Notes: generated by a model from the letters alone, not told the origin. Numbered from the stretch's first letter, positions 23,966 to 37,900 are shown. The stretch: DNA of 64,000 bases from Anthoceros angustus (GCA_010909165.1 MU008175.1:859370-923369), one strand, 5' to 3'. Program-made: numbers and translations.

Positions 23966-24690
23966 GCTACATCAGCGAAACTTAAACCAATTTACAACGG
24001 AGGTTTTTAGATGTTGTAAAGATTGGGAGATTTGCAAAAGGGGTTTTGTAAAACACCCGTCTCCCCACCATGTGTACACATGGTGTGTTGAACACAGTTT
24101 CTTTGAAGCATCCGCTTATGCGTTTGCTCAATTGCTGTGCAACTTGAAGTGTGTGGGAATCCTTCTTATGAGCCTCATGCAAGACGCGAGAATCTGACTA
24201 AGTATGCATATCCTGCAAATTGTCAAAAGAAACCCGTCCTAAAGCTGCACAACTATTGTATGTTATTCATCACCACCCGCGTGTAAGGCCCGGTTCATAT
24301 CGGGCTTCTTGTGAGAAGTGAAAACATCCACCCTTCGACTGAAGACTAGGGTTATAGTCATATCTTTCATGGCTGTTTCACTCTTTCACTCCAACGATAA
24401 ACCCCATTCCTAAATTGGCCATGAAATATTCATAAATATGTGAAAATAGGCATAAGGCTCCAAATCACATCGGGCGCGGTGCCCTTATGTGGGTTTTCCT
24501 TCCTTGTCACATGGTAGATGGGATTTCCCCATCTCTTTTTCTGCAATAAAGTTCCCAAGATATATATCACATTGGGCCTTGGATTCTTGGATGGTAAAAC
24601 CCCCTTGAGGACCCGAGGTATCAAATTAATTGCATTTTCTTCCTATGCTTTTTACCTCAGGCCCGACCTATATAGAAACATTCCTCTAAT
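23966..24690. other. Spacer, no gene recognised
   Basis: Short frames only. The reading at 23964-24197 has no family features. Confidence 0.3.
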
Positions 24691-24860
24691 AATTTTTCTT
24701 CTCATAAGTTATATCCTCTAAAAGTTATAGAAAATCCGAAAAAACCGTTTTCTTCTCATAAGTTTCATCCCCTTGAAAAGTTATAGAAAATCCGAAAAAA
24801 CCGTTTTCTTCTCATAAGTTTCATCCCCTTGAAAAGTTATAGAAAATCTGGAAAACCGTG
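24690..24860. repeat. Tandem repeat, about 57-bp unit
   Basis: Two and a half units of TTTTCTTCTCATAAGTTTCA followed by CCCCTTGAAAAGTTATAGAA. Confidence 0.85.
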
Positions 24861-25454
24861 CAGGTTACATTGCACATAAGTTCTAAGTTCTCGAATAGGT
24901 GGGAAATAAAATTGTTCAGAATGAAATTAATTCCCCTGATTTTTAACTATTATAACTTATTGGAAGTAAATTAAGAGATAAAGTCATATTATTTAATAAA
25001 TCAAAAAATAATCTAAATTATCCATATATTTAGTGTGCCTTGCCCAGCAGCTCAAGGCAAATGAAGATATGCATTGCTGGCAGCTTCTTGCATAGTAAGC
25101 AATCTTCTTCCTTAGAGACATCAAAGAATGACATGACAATGATGAGGCTCTTCAGTTTCTCACACCTTGAGAAGGTATGTTGTATTGCCTCCTCCTCTAC
25201 ATGTGCATCTTCCTCAACCTCTGACTCACCATGGCAATGATCTTTGGGTCCCGCAACTGCACATGTGTGACATGTCTTCTACATCCAAGTTAAGAAGGCT
25301 TTCTAGAGACATGAGTTAGGGCCATGAGTTGCATCTAAAGTAGCAATAAGTGAGTATGCATCAAATTAGCTTAGATTTATGTAAGATCATTAAGACATCA
25401 CATTAGCTTGATGTTTTATGCAAATAGCAGCTTGGTGCGTAAAATTTAGGGTCA
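24861..25454. other. Spacer, no gene recognised
   Basis: AT-rich sequence. A stretch near 25040-25260 is Ser-rich when translated but shows no family features. Confidence 0.3.
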
Positions 25455-25622
25455 TTAATAGGTCATGCGACAACAATGGCAATGGCAATGGCCTAATGCG
25501 CATAATGCGCCATTGCCAATGGCCATTGCCATTGTCATTGCCATTGCCATTGCCATTGTCGCATTATGCGCCAATGGCAATGGCCTAATGCGCATTAGGC
25601 GCATTAGTCCATTAATAGGCAA
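25455..25622. repeat. AATGGC/GCCATT hexamer hairpin
   Basis: Runs of AATGGC are followed by runs of GCCATT and GCCATTGTC, with CCTAATGCGCATAATGCGCC segments in both orientations. The strand can fold into a long stem. The reverse-complementary hexamer blocks suggest an inverted duplication of a microsatellite. Confidence 0.85.
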
Positions 25623-26784
25623 TGGCTAGGGCAACAATTTTTGAAGTCGCATAGTTAGTCACCCCGAACCCTGGTACTTTGTAAGCTTCTTTTGAAATCA
25701 TGGAAGTAGCTATGTGAGCCAGAAGTACGGATCAGATTGCATAAGGTAGGAGTGGTGAGATTTTCCAACTCGCAGTCTTGCAGCGCACAAGGTCCAATTC
25801 CTTTGAAAAGTAAAAAATATTTAGTATAACTACTAAACACATTTTAAAACTTTAATATATGTACATAACATCGTTGGTGGTCAAATGAAAATGCCTCATA
25901 TGCCTCATATGCCACCTAACCTGCGACAGAAGGATTCCCGTTCGAGAGGAAGCGGGTTCCCAGCGCCTGGACACCAACTCGCAATTGAAAACGAGTTTGC
26001 CGCTAGGGTATACCTCGTTTCCGCCTCGGGGACACCGACTCGCACTTGATGAAAGGTTTTGGCGGTGGTATGTGACTTCCATAACATCGACTAAATGCTG
26101 AAATGAGGGGTGAAGCAAAAGAGATACGAAATTGAGACCAACAACCCATTAATGACATAATAACACTGTCGCCGATGAGTTTTTCGCTACATTTCGATAA
26201 AACCCGTCTCATTCAGGAAGGAATATGTTTCCCTGGTTCCATGGCAGATAGCGCCCCTCACAACAAATCTGTTACAATTCAAAGCTCGAAACGAGCACAG
26301 GTCTCCAACTTGGAGGGGTGACACGGCAAATATAACCATAACGCTCACCCAAGAGTGCTGTACGCCAACGGGCACACCTGGGAACATTTGTACTCGTGAA
26401 CGGCAATCAGACCCCTTGCCTGTGCCAACAGAGCAGAATCGCAACACAGCGGCGGATGATGTAGATGCGCGCAGGTAGCTGCTTCACCAGCTGACGGCAC
26501 TTGCTAGCTCGATACCTAACCTTCAGAGCACTGGCGCTGTAGACATCCTCCCTAACCTGCGGCTCTTCCACCTTCTGCCGAGCGCACGCAGGCCTGGAGC
26601 CACACTGCCCCATGCCGAGCCCCTCAAGCTGCAGAATTCGCAACCTGTGGCCTTAACACGGTTCGCTACGACAGCAGCGACGTCCAGACGCTGCCGGCAA
26701 GGCGCGGGGCGCGTAGAAAGCAAGGTAGGTCACTCTTGATCCAGACTCTCGTCTGTACAACATGAAGGCAGTTCACAACACGAA
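25623..26784. other. Spacer downstream of SPB1
   Basis: No gene recognised. A degenerate internal duplication occurs at about 25925-26060 (GACACCAACTCGCA and GACACCGACTCGCA). The SPB1 3' UTR must lie at the right end. Confidence 0.35.
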
Positions 26785-29700
26785 TCACTTCCTTCCCGAT
26801 TGCGGCCTGCCGGACCCACGTCCTTTGCCACCCGCCTTCGGCCTCGCCCCCGCTTTGCCTGCACCTGCTCTGCTAGCGCCAGCTTTGCTACGCCCCTTGC
26901 CGGCGCCCACTTTTACGCCTTTCCTCTTGAAGCCGCCCTTGACAGGACCGTTGCCTCTTGACCGGGCGTCCTTCTTCATCCGCCTGTCTACTATCACCCG
27001 GCCCTTCCCGCCTTTGGCTCCTATTCCTTTCTTGGCCACCACAATCTCCCGCTTCGCCTTCTTCGGGGCCGCTAAAGCCTTCTTGTACAGTTTGTCCATC
27101 ATGCTGTTTTTCGACTTGGGGGTAAGATCAGTCTGGTCTGCTATGGCAGTAGCCTTCTGGCGAACTTGCTCCAACTTTTTCTGAACTCGCCGCTTCTTCC
27201 TGGCCTTGGCCTCCGCTACTTTCTTCACAGGTCGGGCATTGATGTCCCTGAACTGAGCTTTCATTGCCTCCACCTCTTCCTTCGTCACAGGCTTCTGGGG
27301 CTGGGAATGTTTTCTTTCATCGTCCGCAAACCATCGAGGAAGGTTATCATCGTTGAAGGTGTACCTGTTGTACGCAGCATCCAGAATGTCTTGCGCGCTT
27401 TTCTTCCGCAACATGTGCTTCGCATACGCAAGAATCTCAGCCTTTTCATCACTGTCATAGTCAGCATCGTCATCTGTAGAGGAATCATCACTTGAAGCGC
27501 TCGCCTCTGCAGGGACGATTTCGAATTCGCCATCGTCCGCATCTGCACTTGCAGAAGTTTGCCCATGTTTCTTCTGCCGATCCAGGCCTTTCTGCTCTGC
27601 TCTGATCACCTCCTCCAATTCTAGATTCTTTTCTGTGTGCTTTTCACTCCCCTCCATTTCATCATCGCTGATGTCATTTGCTGTGTCGACGCCCGCAAAT
27701 ACATCTTGATTGAACCATTGCTGTGCTAGCTGCTCCTTCGATGGTTTCACCTTTGATACTAGAGGCACTACCAACGGGTTCCCATCCTCGTCTTCTTGGG
27801 CTGAACCAGAGCCGGCATCATGCGCATCACTACCTCCCACATCTTCCTGCAGGAAAACCAAAACGGATCAGCACAAAAGTGGCGCCAAATCTGAATAACC
27901 CACAGCAGCAAGGGCCCCCAGAGAGGCACGAGTAGAACGCCAGGTGAAACAGACGACCTTCCAAAGCTCTGAATCCTTCTCCAAATCAGCTAGCTTAGCA
28001 CGTTGTCTTCTTTTGGTACTGCCGTCCTTGGTAGCTCGAAATTTGTCATAAGCATGCTCCAAATATTCATCGAGTTCAGCATCATATCTGCTTGCAAAAA
28101 AGAACAGAGGAGCAAAGCTTATGAGAAATGGCAGGACACGAAACAATGTCCGGACCTCAGAAGAGGTCATCATACTGATCACACAATGCTAGACCCAAAG
28201 AGCGAACAAGCTGAAGCACAGACCTCTGCCTCTCCTCTTCTGAATCCAGATCACTATCCTCAGCGTCTGGCTGCACACCATTTAGTATCTTATCTTCACT
28301 GTCGTATCCTTCGTCGTCATCTGCCGATTCTATGTTCTCTACAGTGTGAAGGTCCTTTTTCCCCTGTCAAACACACCCAGGATGTAAGGTTCTACAAGAA
28401 TCTATTGCTGCTATCATTCAAAAGCCACGCCTCTATATACCTTAATTGCCGCCAGTGAGAAAAGGTCTTCTTCTCTGTAAGCATCTTCCATCACATCCAC
28501 CTGCATGCCTGTTGCAGAACGCGCCTTGGCCTGCAAAGAAAACTCGCCATTAGCAAATACTTTGCATGCAGAGCACGTCATTCCCAAATATACCAATATG
28601 TCTGATCGCAAAGTACTACATAGACAATCTCATCCACCTTTGCTTTCCGTTTAGATAGCAACTTTTTCTGCCGCTTCTTCTTTCTTTCCATGAGTCCCTT
28701 CAATTCCTCCATCTGAGCCAAAACTCCCTCCTCTTCAGCATCCGGATCCTTAGACACATCCATTTTGGCATCCTCAATTCCCTCGGGATGAGCCAAGGCT
28801 TTCCTTATCTGCAACCTCCACCTTCAGAAGCACACCAATGTCAGAACGCATATGCTCCTGCGAATGATAAAGAAGTACCTGCGTACCACCACTTACTTCA
28901 GGAGCTGTTTGAACTCTTGCTTGCCAAGTACGCGGAGATCATCACAGCAAATTAATATCTGGCACAACACCAAAACCACGACTGAGACAAGTCTTTCGAC
29001 TTACACCAAAGACACACAGCAATACTCTGTGACAGCCACTTGCCCAATGTCCAATCTTTCCTACCTCATCTTTGGTCAGAGGATGATCCTTAATCACTGA
29101 GCACCCTGCATCTTTGAAAGAGATTGCAGTAACCGTCCCCAACAAGTCCAAAGGCTTGTCACACCAGACAAACTCTGTTGCAGCACATTCTTTCCGCAAT
29201 GTAGTATTGCCTTCCTCATAGCTAACATCATGAACGTAATAAGATCAGGTGCTAGGCAAATATCTGCAGAAAGATTTGCTAACCAAGAGGCGTCACACGA
29301 TAAAGAAATTACAGCTCAAGACAGCAATGGCTTCAAGAGCAGGAATTACCCTTCGCGATGCCTCTTTCGCTTGTTTGGGGCAAGAACATCAACCACCTAT
29401 AAAAACCAGACCCGCAGACAATTAATTACACACTGCTCTTTGCAATTCTTTCCAGGGAGAAACATCACCTCAGATACCTTGGCTGGTTCCACAATATCCT
29501 GAAATAGATGCTTAGCATCCAGCAGTCGGGGATCAATTTTAGCAGGCGCATTATACTCCAACCCGATGACATAGATCTCAGCAGAGGTTGCTCGACTGGC
29601 TACAGGCTTAGTCACCTCAACCTTCCTAAACAGCTGCATAGTCCACAACAAAGAAGGTCGGAACCCATCATCCGGGACATAAATCGAATTTCATCCCGTA

Positions 29701-30383
29701 TCTCCAGAGGGCATGACGGCACTACTTGCAAATTTCAACATCACCCAGAATGGGCAGCAAGCTCAGTACCTGCTTCAAAGCATAAAGAAGAGAGCTGTAG
29801 TCTTGAGAACGAAACACCTGACAAAACAGAAAACGACAACGCTTAGCCTTCAACCCATTTACCACCCCTTGCAAACAACAGGATACAAAGGTGGCATGAA
29901 TACCTTGGTGACAAAAGTTCCTCCTGGAGACAGGAACTCGGTGGCCAGTTTAAGTGCATCCAGAACCAGAGCTGCCTGGGATGACGCCTCCTTGGACCAG
30001 GCACCTCCAACGTTTGGCGAGCCATCATGCAGCACCACATTGACCAGAGAATAGCCTTTTTCCTTCAAAACCTTCTTCAGACTCGCCCTGCATTTGGGAG
30101 TAGTAATATCCTCCTGCAAACTGACAGCACCTCGAATGGGCCTGATAGGCACCAAGTCCACCCCTACTATGAGAGACCCCACGGGCATGTTTTTGGTGGC
30201 CACTTGCATCCATCCTCCTGGGGCAGCACACAAATCCAACAGTGACCTAGCAGAAGCGAGAAACCTGTACTTCCTATCGAGCTGCACCAGCTTGAAGGCC
30301 GCACGTGATCTAAATCCCTGCTCCTTGGCTAAATAGTAGAACCTATCCAACCGCCCCTTCCCAGTTGTCTTGCTCTTCCCCAT
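26785..30383 (-). CDS. SPB1: SPB1-type pre-rRNA 2'-O-ribose methyltransferase (FTSJ3 family)
   Basis: Eleven exons, 5' to 3': 30383-29904, 29817-29770, 29633-29478, 29396-29350, 29221-29065, 28958-28897, 28821-28626, 28530-28441, 28363-28224, 28087-27958, 27846-26785; 855 residues in frame (the 28626 donor is the least certain). The N-terminal FtsJ/RrmJ domain has SAM motif [11 protein letters not shown] at 48-58 and the K-D-K-E catalytic set at K31, D120 (VVLHDGSPN), K160 and E195 (TSAEIYVIG). A charged middle carries [13 protein letters not shown]-like and [14 protein letters not shown] segments. The C-terminus ([17 protein letters not shown], then Lys/Gly-rich) is the Spb1 tail. The yeast orthologue methylates the 27S pre-rRNA A-loop in the nucleolus and is needed for 60S assembly. 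The gene appears intact. Confidence 0.94.
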
Positions 30384-30665
30384 GGTGGCCGCGCTTCAGC
30401 GACAGGGAACCGCTAAAACCCAGCGCAAAGGGCTCTTCACGGCAAAAGGAAACAAGGTCTGCGCAGTTTACGTAAAAGCGCCGCCTCGTCAAGCGGCCCA
30501 GCGCGCTCGGTTGTCAACTTAATGGAACGCATAAAGTAAAAAAACTCGCAGCTGGAGTAAAGTAAAAGAAGCCGAACTTTTTTGGAGAAGTTATAGCGCA
30601 TTTATATCAACAGGTGTAATTACTATTAATACGTGCTATTCAGGAAAGGTAGTTTTTACTTTCTA
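30384..30665. promoter_or_regulatory. SPB1 upstream region
   Basis: Presumed SPB1 promoter and 5' UTR, with a GC-richer part next to the ATG. It ends at the TA target site of the pogo element. No specific motif is claimed. Confidence 0.35.
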
Positions 30666-32349
30666 CAGTCAAACCCCTCTAATTGGGACCCCTATAACCC
30701 CTCTAATTGGGACGCCTATAAATGGGAACCCCCTTTAAATGGGAACATGTCTCCCAAACATTCAATGCAAGTACACCTTTGTAAAAGGGAAAATATATAT
30801 TTCTTTAAAAAAATAAAAAAATTAAAGGAAATCGTCTTATCGAGATTAAATGATGAGTTATTGAGATTATGTCAAGTTAAAGGCTATCGAGATTATATCA
30901 TAAAACTTAGACAGTCATCGAGATTGGGCCTATATATGTAGTAGTTCTGTACACTATGCTTTGTGATCAGAAGCATTGTTCCTAGTACATAAGTTGTTTC
31001 ATTGTACAAGTTGTCTTATGGTGTTGTAAGTTGTGTTATGGTGTTGTAAGTTGTTGTCTTCTTTGTGAGATATTTTGTATGTGTTCCTTACCCATTCTCT
31101 TTGGCGTGTAGGAACAATGCATGGCCGTATGACATACTACTAACAAAGCAACAAAAGAAAGAGGTTTGCGAATATTATGTCCAACACTCTTGCACACTTA
31201 AGGAGTTGACTAGATGGACAACAGAGAAGTTTTCAATAGCAACTTCTAAAAGTGCATTGTCTAGGATTGTGAATGACAAAGACAAATGGTTGGACCGCCA
31301 TTGGTCCAACAACTAATATGGCGGGGAATGAGGGATAGACCGATCGTATGCCCACAGGTTGACCACAGATTACGTTTGGGCTCTTGCAATCCAAGCTCAA
31401 GGTGCCACAATTTGAGATGACTTGCTTCGTGAGATGGCTTCCAAATTCCACGAGAGGATTCACGAAGATGAGAGACCAAAATGACATACCATAGAGGTTG
31501 GGTTGCTGTTGGAAGAAAAGGTATAATTTTAAATCGGTTGTCGGACATGGAGGCAGGGAGTGTTGACAATACAGAAGCAGTGAAGGCAGCTATTAGAGAG
31601 CTGCAACTTCAAGTTCTTGATTATGGAGCTGCAAATGTTTTTAATATGGATGAGACTGGTCTTTTCTTCAGAGCACCACCGAACAGGACACTTGCAACAA
31701 TGCGTGTTGCAGGACGCAAGCAGTTCAAGGACCGGTTGACAAGTGGACTGACAACAAATGTTGATGGATCTTGCAAGTTGCCACCTTTTGTGATTAACAG
31801 ATATCTTAGGCCTCGTGCTTTTCCCGTCAGGAATGTTCAAAATCCCGAGAATTTGAATATTATCTGGTCTGCAAACCAAAAGGCATGGATGACAATAGAG
31901 CTGTTTGAGAAGTTTTTGCTAGATTTTGACCAGAGGATGGTTGCATCAGGGCGGACTAGAGTGGTACTTATAGAGGATAATTGTGGAACAATTGGGAACC
32001 GATGCCCAGGACAATATGTAATATATGCCTACTACATATATAGGCCCAATCTCGATGACTGTCTATGTTTTATGATATAATCTCGATAGCCTTTAACTTG
32101 ACATAATCTCAATAACTCATGATTTAATCTCGATAAGATAATTTCCTTTAATTTTTTATTTTTTAAAAGAAATATGTATTTTCCCTTTTACAGAGGTGTA
32201 CTTGCATTGAATGTTTGGGAGACATGTTCCCGTTTACAAATTAGAGGGGTTTCCCATTTAGCATGTAGCACATTCAAGGGAGTAAGCCCGGGCGTCCCAT
32301 TTAAAGGGGGTTCCCATTTATAGGGGTCCGAATTAGAGGGGTTTGACTG
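30666..32349 (+). mobile_element. Pogo/Tigger DNA transposon, internally damaged
   Basis: A 1684-bp element with inverted ends CAGTCAAACCCCTCTAATT and TA on both sides (30664-30665 and 32350-32351). Beyond the termini about 300 bp at each end is inverted and similar: CATCGAGATTGGGCCTATAT on the left is matched in reverse on the right near 32025-32055. It contains a broken transposase (31110-32030) that runs directly into the right inverted arm. Confidence 0.88.
31110..32030 (+). pseudogene. CENP-B/pogo-like transposase, broken and cut before the third acidic residue
   Basis: The first block, 31130-31313, has a helix-turn-helix of the CENP-B N-terminal type (LLTKQQKKEVCEYYVQHS, later SKSALSRIVNDKDKWL). 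After a stretch with stops, the DDE_1 domain resumes at 31481-32000 with VFNMDETGLFFRAPP (first Asp) and VVLIEDNC (second Asp). The third acidic residue expected about 30-40 residues on is absent: reading enters the inverted terminal region. This is a dead transposase with an internal deletion on the right. Confidence 0.85.
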
Positions 32350-32879
32350 TAGGTTGACGAATTTCAATGATGGCCGCTTTTCTGAGAAGGTGACGAATAT
32401 GAAGACTGACCTATTTAAATAGCCCATAGTAAACGGTGAAAGGAAGTGTCATGCTGCGTGACACTAATCTGAACGCTTGGGTTTAGTGTTTGATTAGTAT
32501 TAATTAATTTAATTCCTTATCTTTAAGGAATATTAATCTAAAGCACTTATGTTAATTAAGCGTTGACTAGTATTAATTAAACAAGGTTAGCAATGACTAA
32601 GTCGATAAGCACAAGTAATATGCTTTAGCATATTCCTTGCATATTATAGTGTATTCTTAGGATATTTCTGGCATATGCTGATGCCAATCGGATATCTTAA
32701 GAATATGCTGATGCCAAGGGCCAGTATATATAGACCGTTTCACAGAGGACAAGCTCAGATCATAGCTTATCCTCTGAATAGCAATGCAAGAGTGTAGAAA
32801 GGAGGCCACAGAGAGAGATGTGTGAGTAATTACAAAATTTAAATTTTGTCATCCAATACAATGATGTCTACAAACCACC
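32350..32879. other. Spacer between the pogo element and the ubiquitin fragments
   Basis: No gene seen. A TATATA motif near 32724-32731 is followed by a transcript-like AGAGAGAG leader, but no supported frame follows on this strand. Confidence 0.3.
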
Positions 32880-33361
32880 TTTTCCTATCCTGGACTTCAA
32901 CCTTCACAGTATCCACAGTGTCTGAGCTCTCCACCTTAAGAATGATGGGCTTGCCCGGGAGAGTCTTGACCAAAATTTGCATCCCTTCTCAATCGAAGCA
33001 CCAGATGCAAAGTACTTTCCTTCTAGATGTTGTAATCAGCGAGAGTACAACCATCCTCTAATTGCTTTCCTGCAAAGACGAGCCTCTGTTGATCTGGAAG
33101 AATTCCTTCCTTATCTTGGATCTTTGTCTTCACATTATCCAAATTGTTTGACGACTCAGCCTCCAAGGTAATCGTCTTCTCTGTCAGCATCTTCACAAAT
33201 ATTTGCATGCCACCCCGCAGCCTCAGCACCAAGTGCAAAGTACTCTCCTTCTGGATATTGTAGTCAGTCGTGTCTTCTATTGCTTGCAAAGATGAGCCTG
33301 CTGAGGATGCCTTATCTTGGATCTTCGTCTTCACGTTATTCACCGTGGTCCAGGCGCCCAA
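32880..33361 (-). pseudogene. Polyubiquitin pseudogene, three degenerate units
   Basis: Minus-strand head-to-tail ubiquitin units: a partial unit ([11 protein letters not shown] ... [10 protein letters not shown]), then [16 protein letters not shown] from 33208 and [18 protein letters not shown] from 32982. Ubiquitin's [11 protein letters not shown] start and LRLRGG end are recognisable, but many positions differ in a protein that is almost invariant. A TAG at 33025-33023 replaces the CAG of DYNIQKES. It is therefore a pseudogene. Confidence 0.85.
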
Positions 33362-33412
33362 GGTGATGGTCTTCCCGTCGGTGTCTTCACGATGATCGCA
33401 TGCCGCCCGGCC

Positions 33413-33652
33413 TCAACACGGATCACGTGCTCTCCTTGGATGTTGTAGTCCGCGGTGCGGCCATCCTCCAATTGCTTCAAAGATCGGCCTCTGGTCCGGA
33501 GGGATCCCTTCCTTGTCAAGGATCTTGGTCTTCACATTGTTAATTGTGTAGCTCTCCACCTCCAACGTGATGTTCTTGCATAATGTCTTCACAAAGATGC
33601 ATGATTGCGCACTTGCTAGATGGACTATCAATACAATTATTGCGGGCTGCAC
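33413..33652 (-). pseudogene. Polyubiquitin fragment with CHG-type sequence errors
   Basis: One ubiquitin unit on the minus strand ([31 protein letters not shown]). Compared with 36131-36327 it lacks or alters bases at nearly every CAG/CTG and so loses frame. It is repeated about 1433 bp downstream (34824-35084). Confidence 0.75.
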
Positions 33653-34823
33653 ACTGCAACCGAGCGATAGACGACTTCACACTCCACAATAAGAGGGATC
33701 GAAAGGTGGCGGATGATATAAACGCAACTTGAACTTGAACTTGAACCCAACCGAAAGCGGCGGCGGATGGTGCATTCATCTTTCGTAAACTTCTATCACA
33801 CCCTTGCACAATTTCCTTGTCCACCTCATTTGGTACATACTTGAATAGGTAACTTTTCTTATCGTGAAATTATAATAGAAAAATCTATCACTAGATGTCC
33901 ACCTCATATTCACTACACAAGTGAATAGGTAACTTTATATGGCCAAAATTGGCATAGAGAAGTCTATCACTCTAGTGAAAATAACTTTATATGAATAGAT
34001 AACTTTTCCTTATGCGAAATTATAATAGAAAAATCTATTACTAGTTGTCCACATTGTATTCACTATGGAATACCAAACTTGTCACCCTTACACCAAGGGT
34101 TTTATCGAGGTTACATAAGAAGTTTTCCACCGCAGCATGAAAACTTCTTAGATCACACACTTGACGACATCGCCCAAGGGGCCTGCTTAGATGTAGCAAA
34201 CTTCTATCACACCCTTGCACAATTTCCTTGTCCATTTTCGATACTTGAATAGGTAACTATTTCTTATGCGTGAAATTATAATAGAAAAATCTATCACTAG
34301 ATGTCCACCTCATATTCACTACACCGTGAATAGGTAACTTTTATGGCCAAAATTGGCATAGAGAAGTCTATCACTCTAGTGAAAATAACTTTATATGAAT
34401 AGGTAACTTTTCCTTATGCACGAAATTATAATAGAAAAATCTATTACTAGTTGTCCACATTGTATTCACTATGGAATACCAAACTTGTCACCCTTACACC
34501 AAGGGTTTTATCGAGGGTTACATAAGAAGTTTTCCCATGCAGCATGAAAACTTCTTAGATCACACACTGACATTGCCCAAGGGGCCGCCGTGTAGCAATA
34601 ATGTCGGAGGTGTGTCAAAAATCTTTGTGTGCGGTAGACATGTTTTTCTTTTTAGCTAGGGTTGTGGGATCCCATATTGGCTCTTGCATTCTTGCAAGCA
34701 CTCATTTGGCTAACCCTCGCAAAGACAGCACTGTCCGAGGATGCCTTATCTTGGATCTTCGCTTCACGTTATTCACCGTGTCCAGCTTTGCGCCTCAAGG
34801 TGATGGTCTTCCCGTCGGTGTCT

Positions 34824-35084
34824 TCACGATGATGCATGCCGCGCCTCAACACGGATCACGTGCTCTCCTTGGATGTTGTAGTCCGCGGTGCGGCCATCCT
34901 CCAATTGCTTCAAAGATCGGCCTCTGGTCCGGAGGGATCCTTCCTTGTCAAGGATCTTGGTCTTCACATTGTTAATTGTGTAGCTCTCCACCTCCAACGT
35001 GATGTTCTTGCATAATGTCTTCACAAAGATGCATGATTGCGCACTTGCTAGATGGACTATCAATACAATTATTGCGGGCTGCAC
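34824..35084 (-). pseudogene. Second copy of the corrupted polyubiquitin fragment
   Basis: Almost identical to 33413-33652, offset by about 1433 bp, as part of the tandem duplication 33.4-34.8 / 34.8-36.1 kb. Confidence 0.75.
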
Positions 35085-36090
35085 ACTGCAACCGAGCGAT
35101 AGACGACTTCACACTCCACAATAAGAGGGATCGAAAGGTGGCGGATGATATAAACGCAACTTGAACTTGAACTTGAACCCAACCGAAAGCGGCGGCGGAT
35201 GGTGCATTCATCTTTCGTAAACTTCTATCACACCCTTGCACAATTTCCTTGTCCACCTCATTTGGTACATACTTGAATAGGTAACTTTTCTTATCGTGAA
35301 ATTATAATAGAAAAATCTATCACTAGATGTCCACCTCATATTCACTACACAAGTGAATAGGTAACTTTATATGGCCAAAATTGGCATAGAGAAGTCTATC
35401 ACTCTAGTGAAAATAACTTTATATGAATAGATAACTTTTCCTTATGCGAAATTATAATAGAAAAATCTATTACTAGTTGTCCACATTGTATTCACTATGG
35501 AATACCAAACTTGTCACCCTTACACCAAGGGTTTTATCGAGGTTACATAAGAAGTTTTCCACCGCAGCATGAAAACTTCTTAGATCACACACTTGACGAC
35601 ATCGCCCAAGGGGCCTGCTTAGATGTAGCAAACTTCTATCACACCCTTGCACAATTTCCTTGTCCATTTTCGATACTTGAATAGGTAACTATTTCTTATG
35701 CGTGAAATTATAATAGAAAAATCTATCACTAGATGTCCACCTCATATTCACTACACCGTGAATAGGTAACTTTTATGGCCAAAATTGGCATAGAGAAGTC
35801 TATCACTCTAGTGAAAATAACTTTATATGAATAGGTAACTTTTCCTTATGCACGAAATTATAATAGAAAAATCTATTACTAGTTGTCCACATTGTATTCA
35901 CTATGGAATACCAAACTTGTCACCCTTACACCAAGGGTTTTATCGAGGGTTACATAAGAAGTTTTCCCATGCAGCATGAAAACTTCTTAGATCACACACT
36001 GACATTGCCCAAGGGGCCGCCGTGTAGCAATAATGTCGGAGGTGTGTCAAAAATCTTTGTGTGCGGTAGACATGTTTTTCTTTTTAGCTA

Positions 36091-36411
<321 letters not shown>

Positions 36412-37900
36412 TCACACTCCACAATAAGAGGGATGCTGAAAGGTGGCAGGATGATATAAACGCAACTTGAACTTGAACCCAACCAGGAAAGCGGCGAGCG
36501 GATGGTCTGGATTCATCTTTCAGAAACTTCTATCACACCCTTGCACAATTTCCTTGTCCACCTCATTTTCGGTACATACTTGAATAGGTAACTTTTTCTT
36601 ATGCGTGAAATTATAATAGAAAAATCTATCACTAGATGTCCACCTCATATTCACTACACAAGTGAATAGGTAACTTTATATGGCCAAAATTGGCATAGAG
36701 AAGTCTATCACTCTAGTGAAAATAACTTTATATGAATAGATAACTTTTCCTTATGCACGAAATTATAATAGAAAAATCTATTACTAGTTGTCCACATTGT
36801 ATTCACTATGGAATACCAAACTTGTCACCCTTACACCAAGGGTTTTTATCGAGGGTTACATAAGAAGTTTTCCCACCGCAGCATGAAAACTTCTTAGATC
36901 ACACACTTGACGACATCGCCCAAGGGGGCCTGCCCCCGTGTAGCAAACTTCTATCACACCCTTGCACAATTTCCTTGTCCATTTTCGGTACATACTTGAA
37001 TAGGTAACTATTTCTTATGCGTGAAATTATAATAGAAAAATCTATCACTAGATGTCCACCTCATATTCACTACACACGTGAATAGGTAACTTTTTATATG
37101 GCCAAAATTGGCATAGAGAAGTCTATCACTCTAGTGAAAATAACTTTATATGAATAGGTAACTTTTCCTTATGCACGAAATTATAATAGAAAAATCTATT
37201 ACTAGTTGTCCACATTGTATTCACTATGGAATACCAAACTTGTCACCCTTACACCAAGGGTTTTATCGAGGTTACATAAGAAGTTTTCCACCGCAGCATG
37301 AAAACTTCTTAGATCACACACTTGACGACATCGCCCAAGGGGCCTGCTTAGATGTGTAAACTTCTATCACACCCTTGCACAATTTCCTTGTCCATTTTGA
37401 CATACTTGAATAGGTAACTATTTCTTATGCGTGAAATTATAATAGAAAAATCTATCACTAGATGTCCACCTCATATTCACTACACACGTGAATAGGTAAC
37501 TTTTTATATGGCCAAAATTGGCATAGAGAAGTCTATCACTCTAGTGAAAATAACTTTATATGAATAGGTAACTTTTCCTTATGCACGAAATTATAATAGA
37601 AAAATCTATTACTAGTTGTCCACATTGTATTCACTATGGAATACCAAACTTGTCACCCTTACACCAAGGGTTTTTATCGAGGGTTACATAAGAAGTTTTC
37701 CCACCGCAGCATGAAAACTTCTTAGATCACACACTTGACGACATTGCCCAAGGGGGCCTGCCCCCGTGTAGCAATGTCGTCAGGAGGTGTGTCAAAAATC
37801 TTTTTGTGTGCGGTAGACATGTTTTTCTTTTTTAGCTAGGGTTGTGGGATCCCATATTGGCTCTTGCACATTCTTGCAAGCACTCATTTGGCTAACCCTC

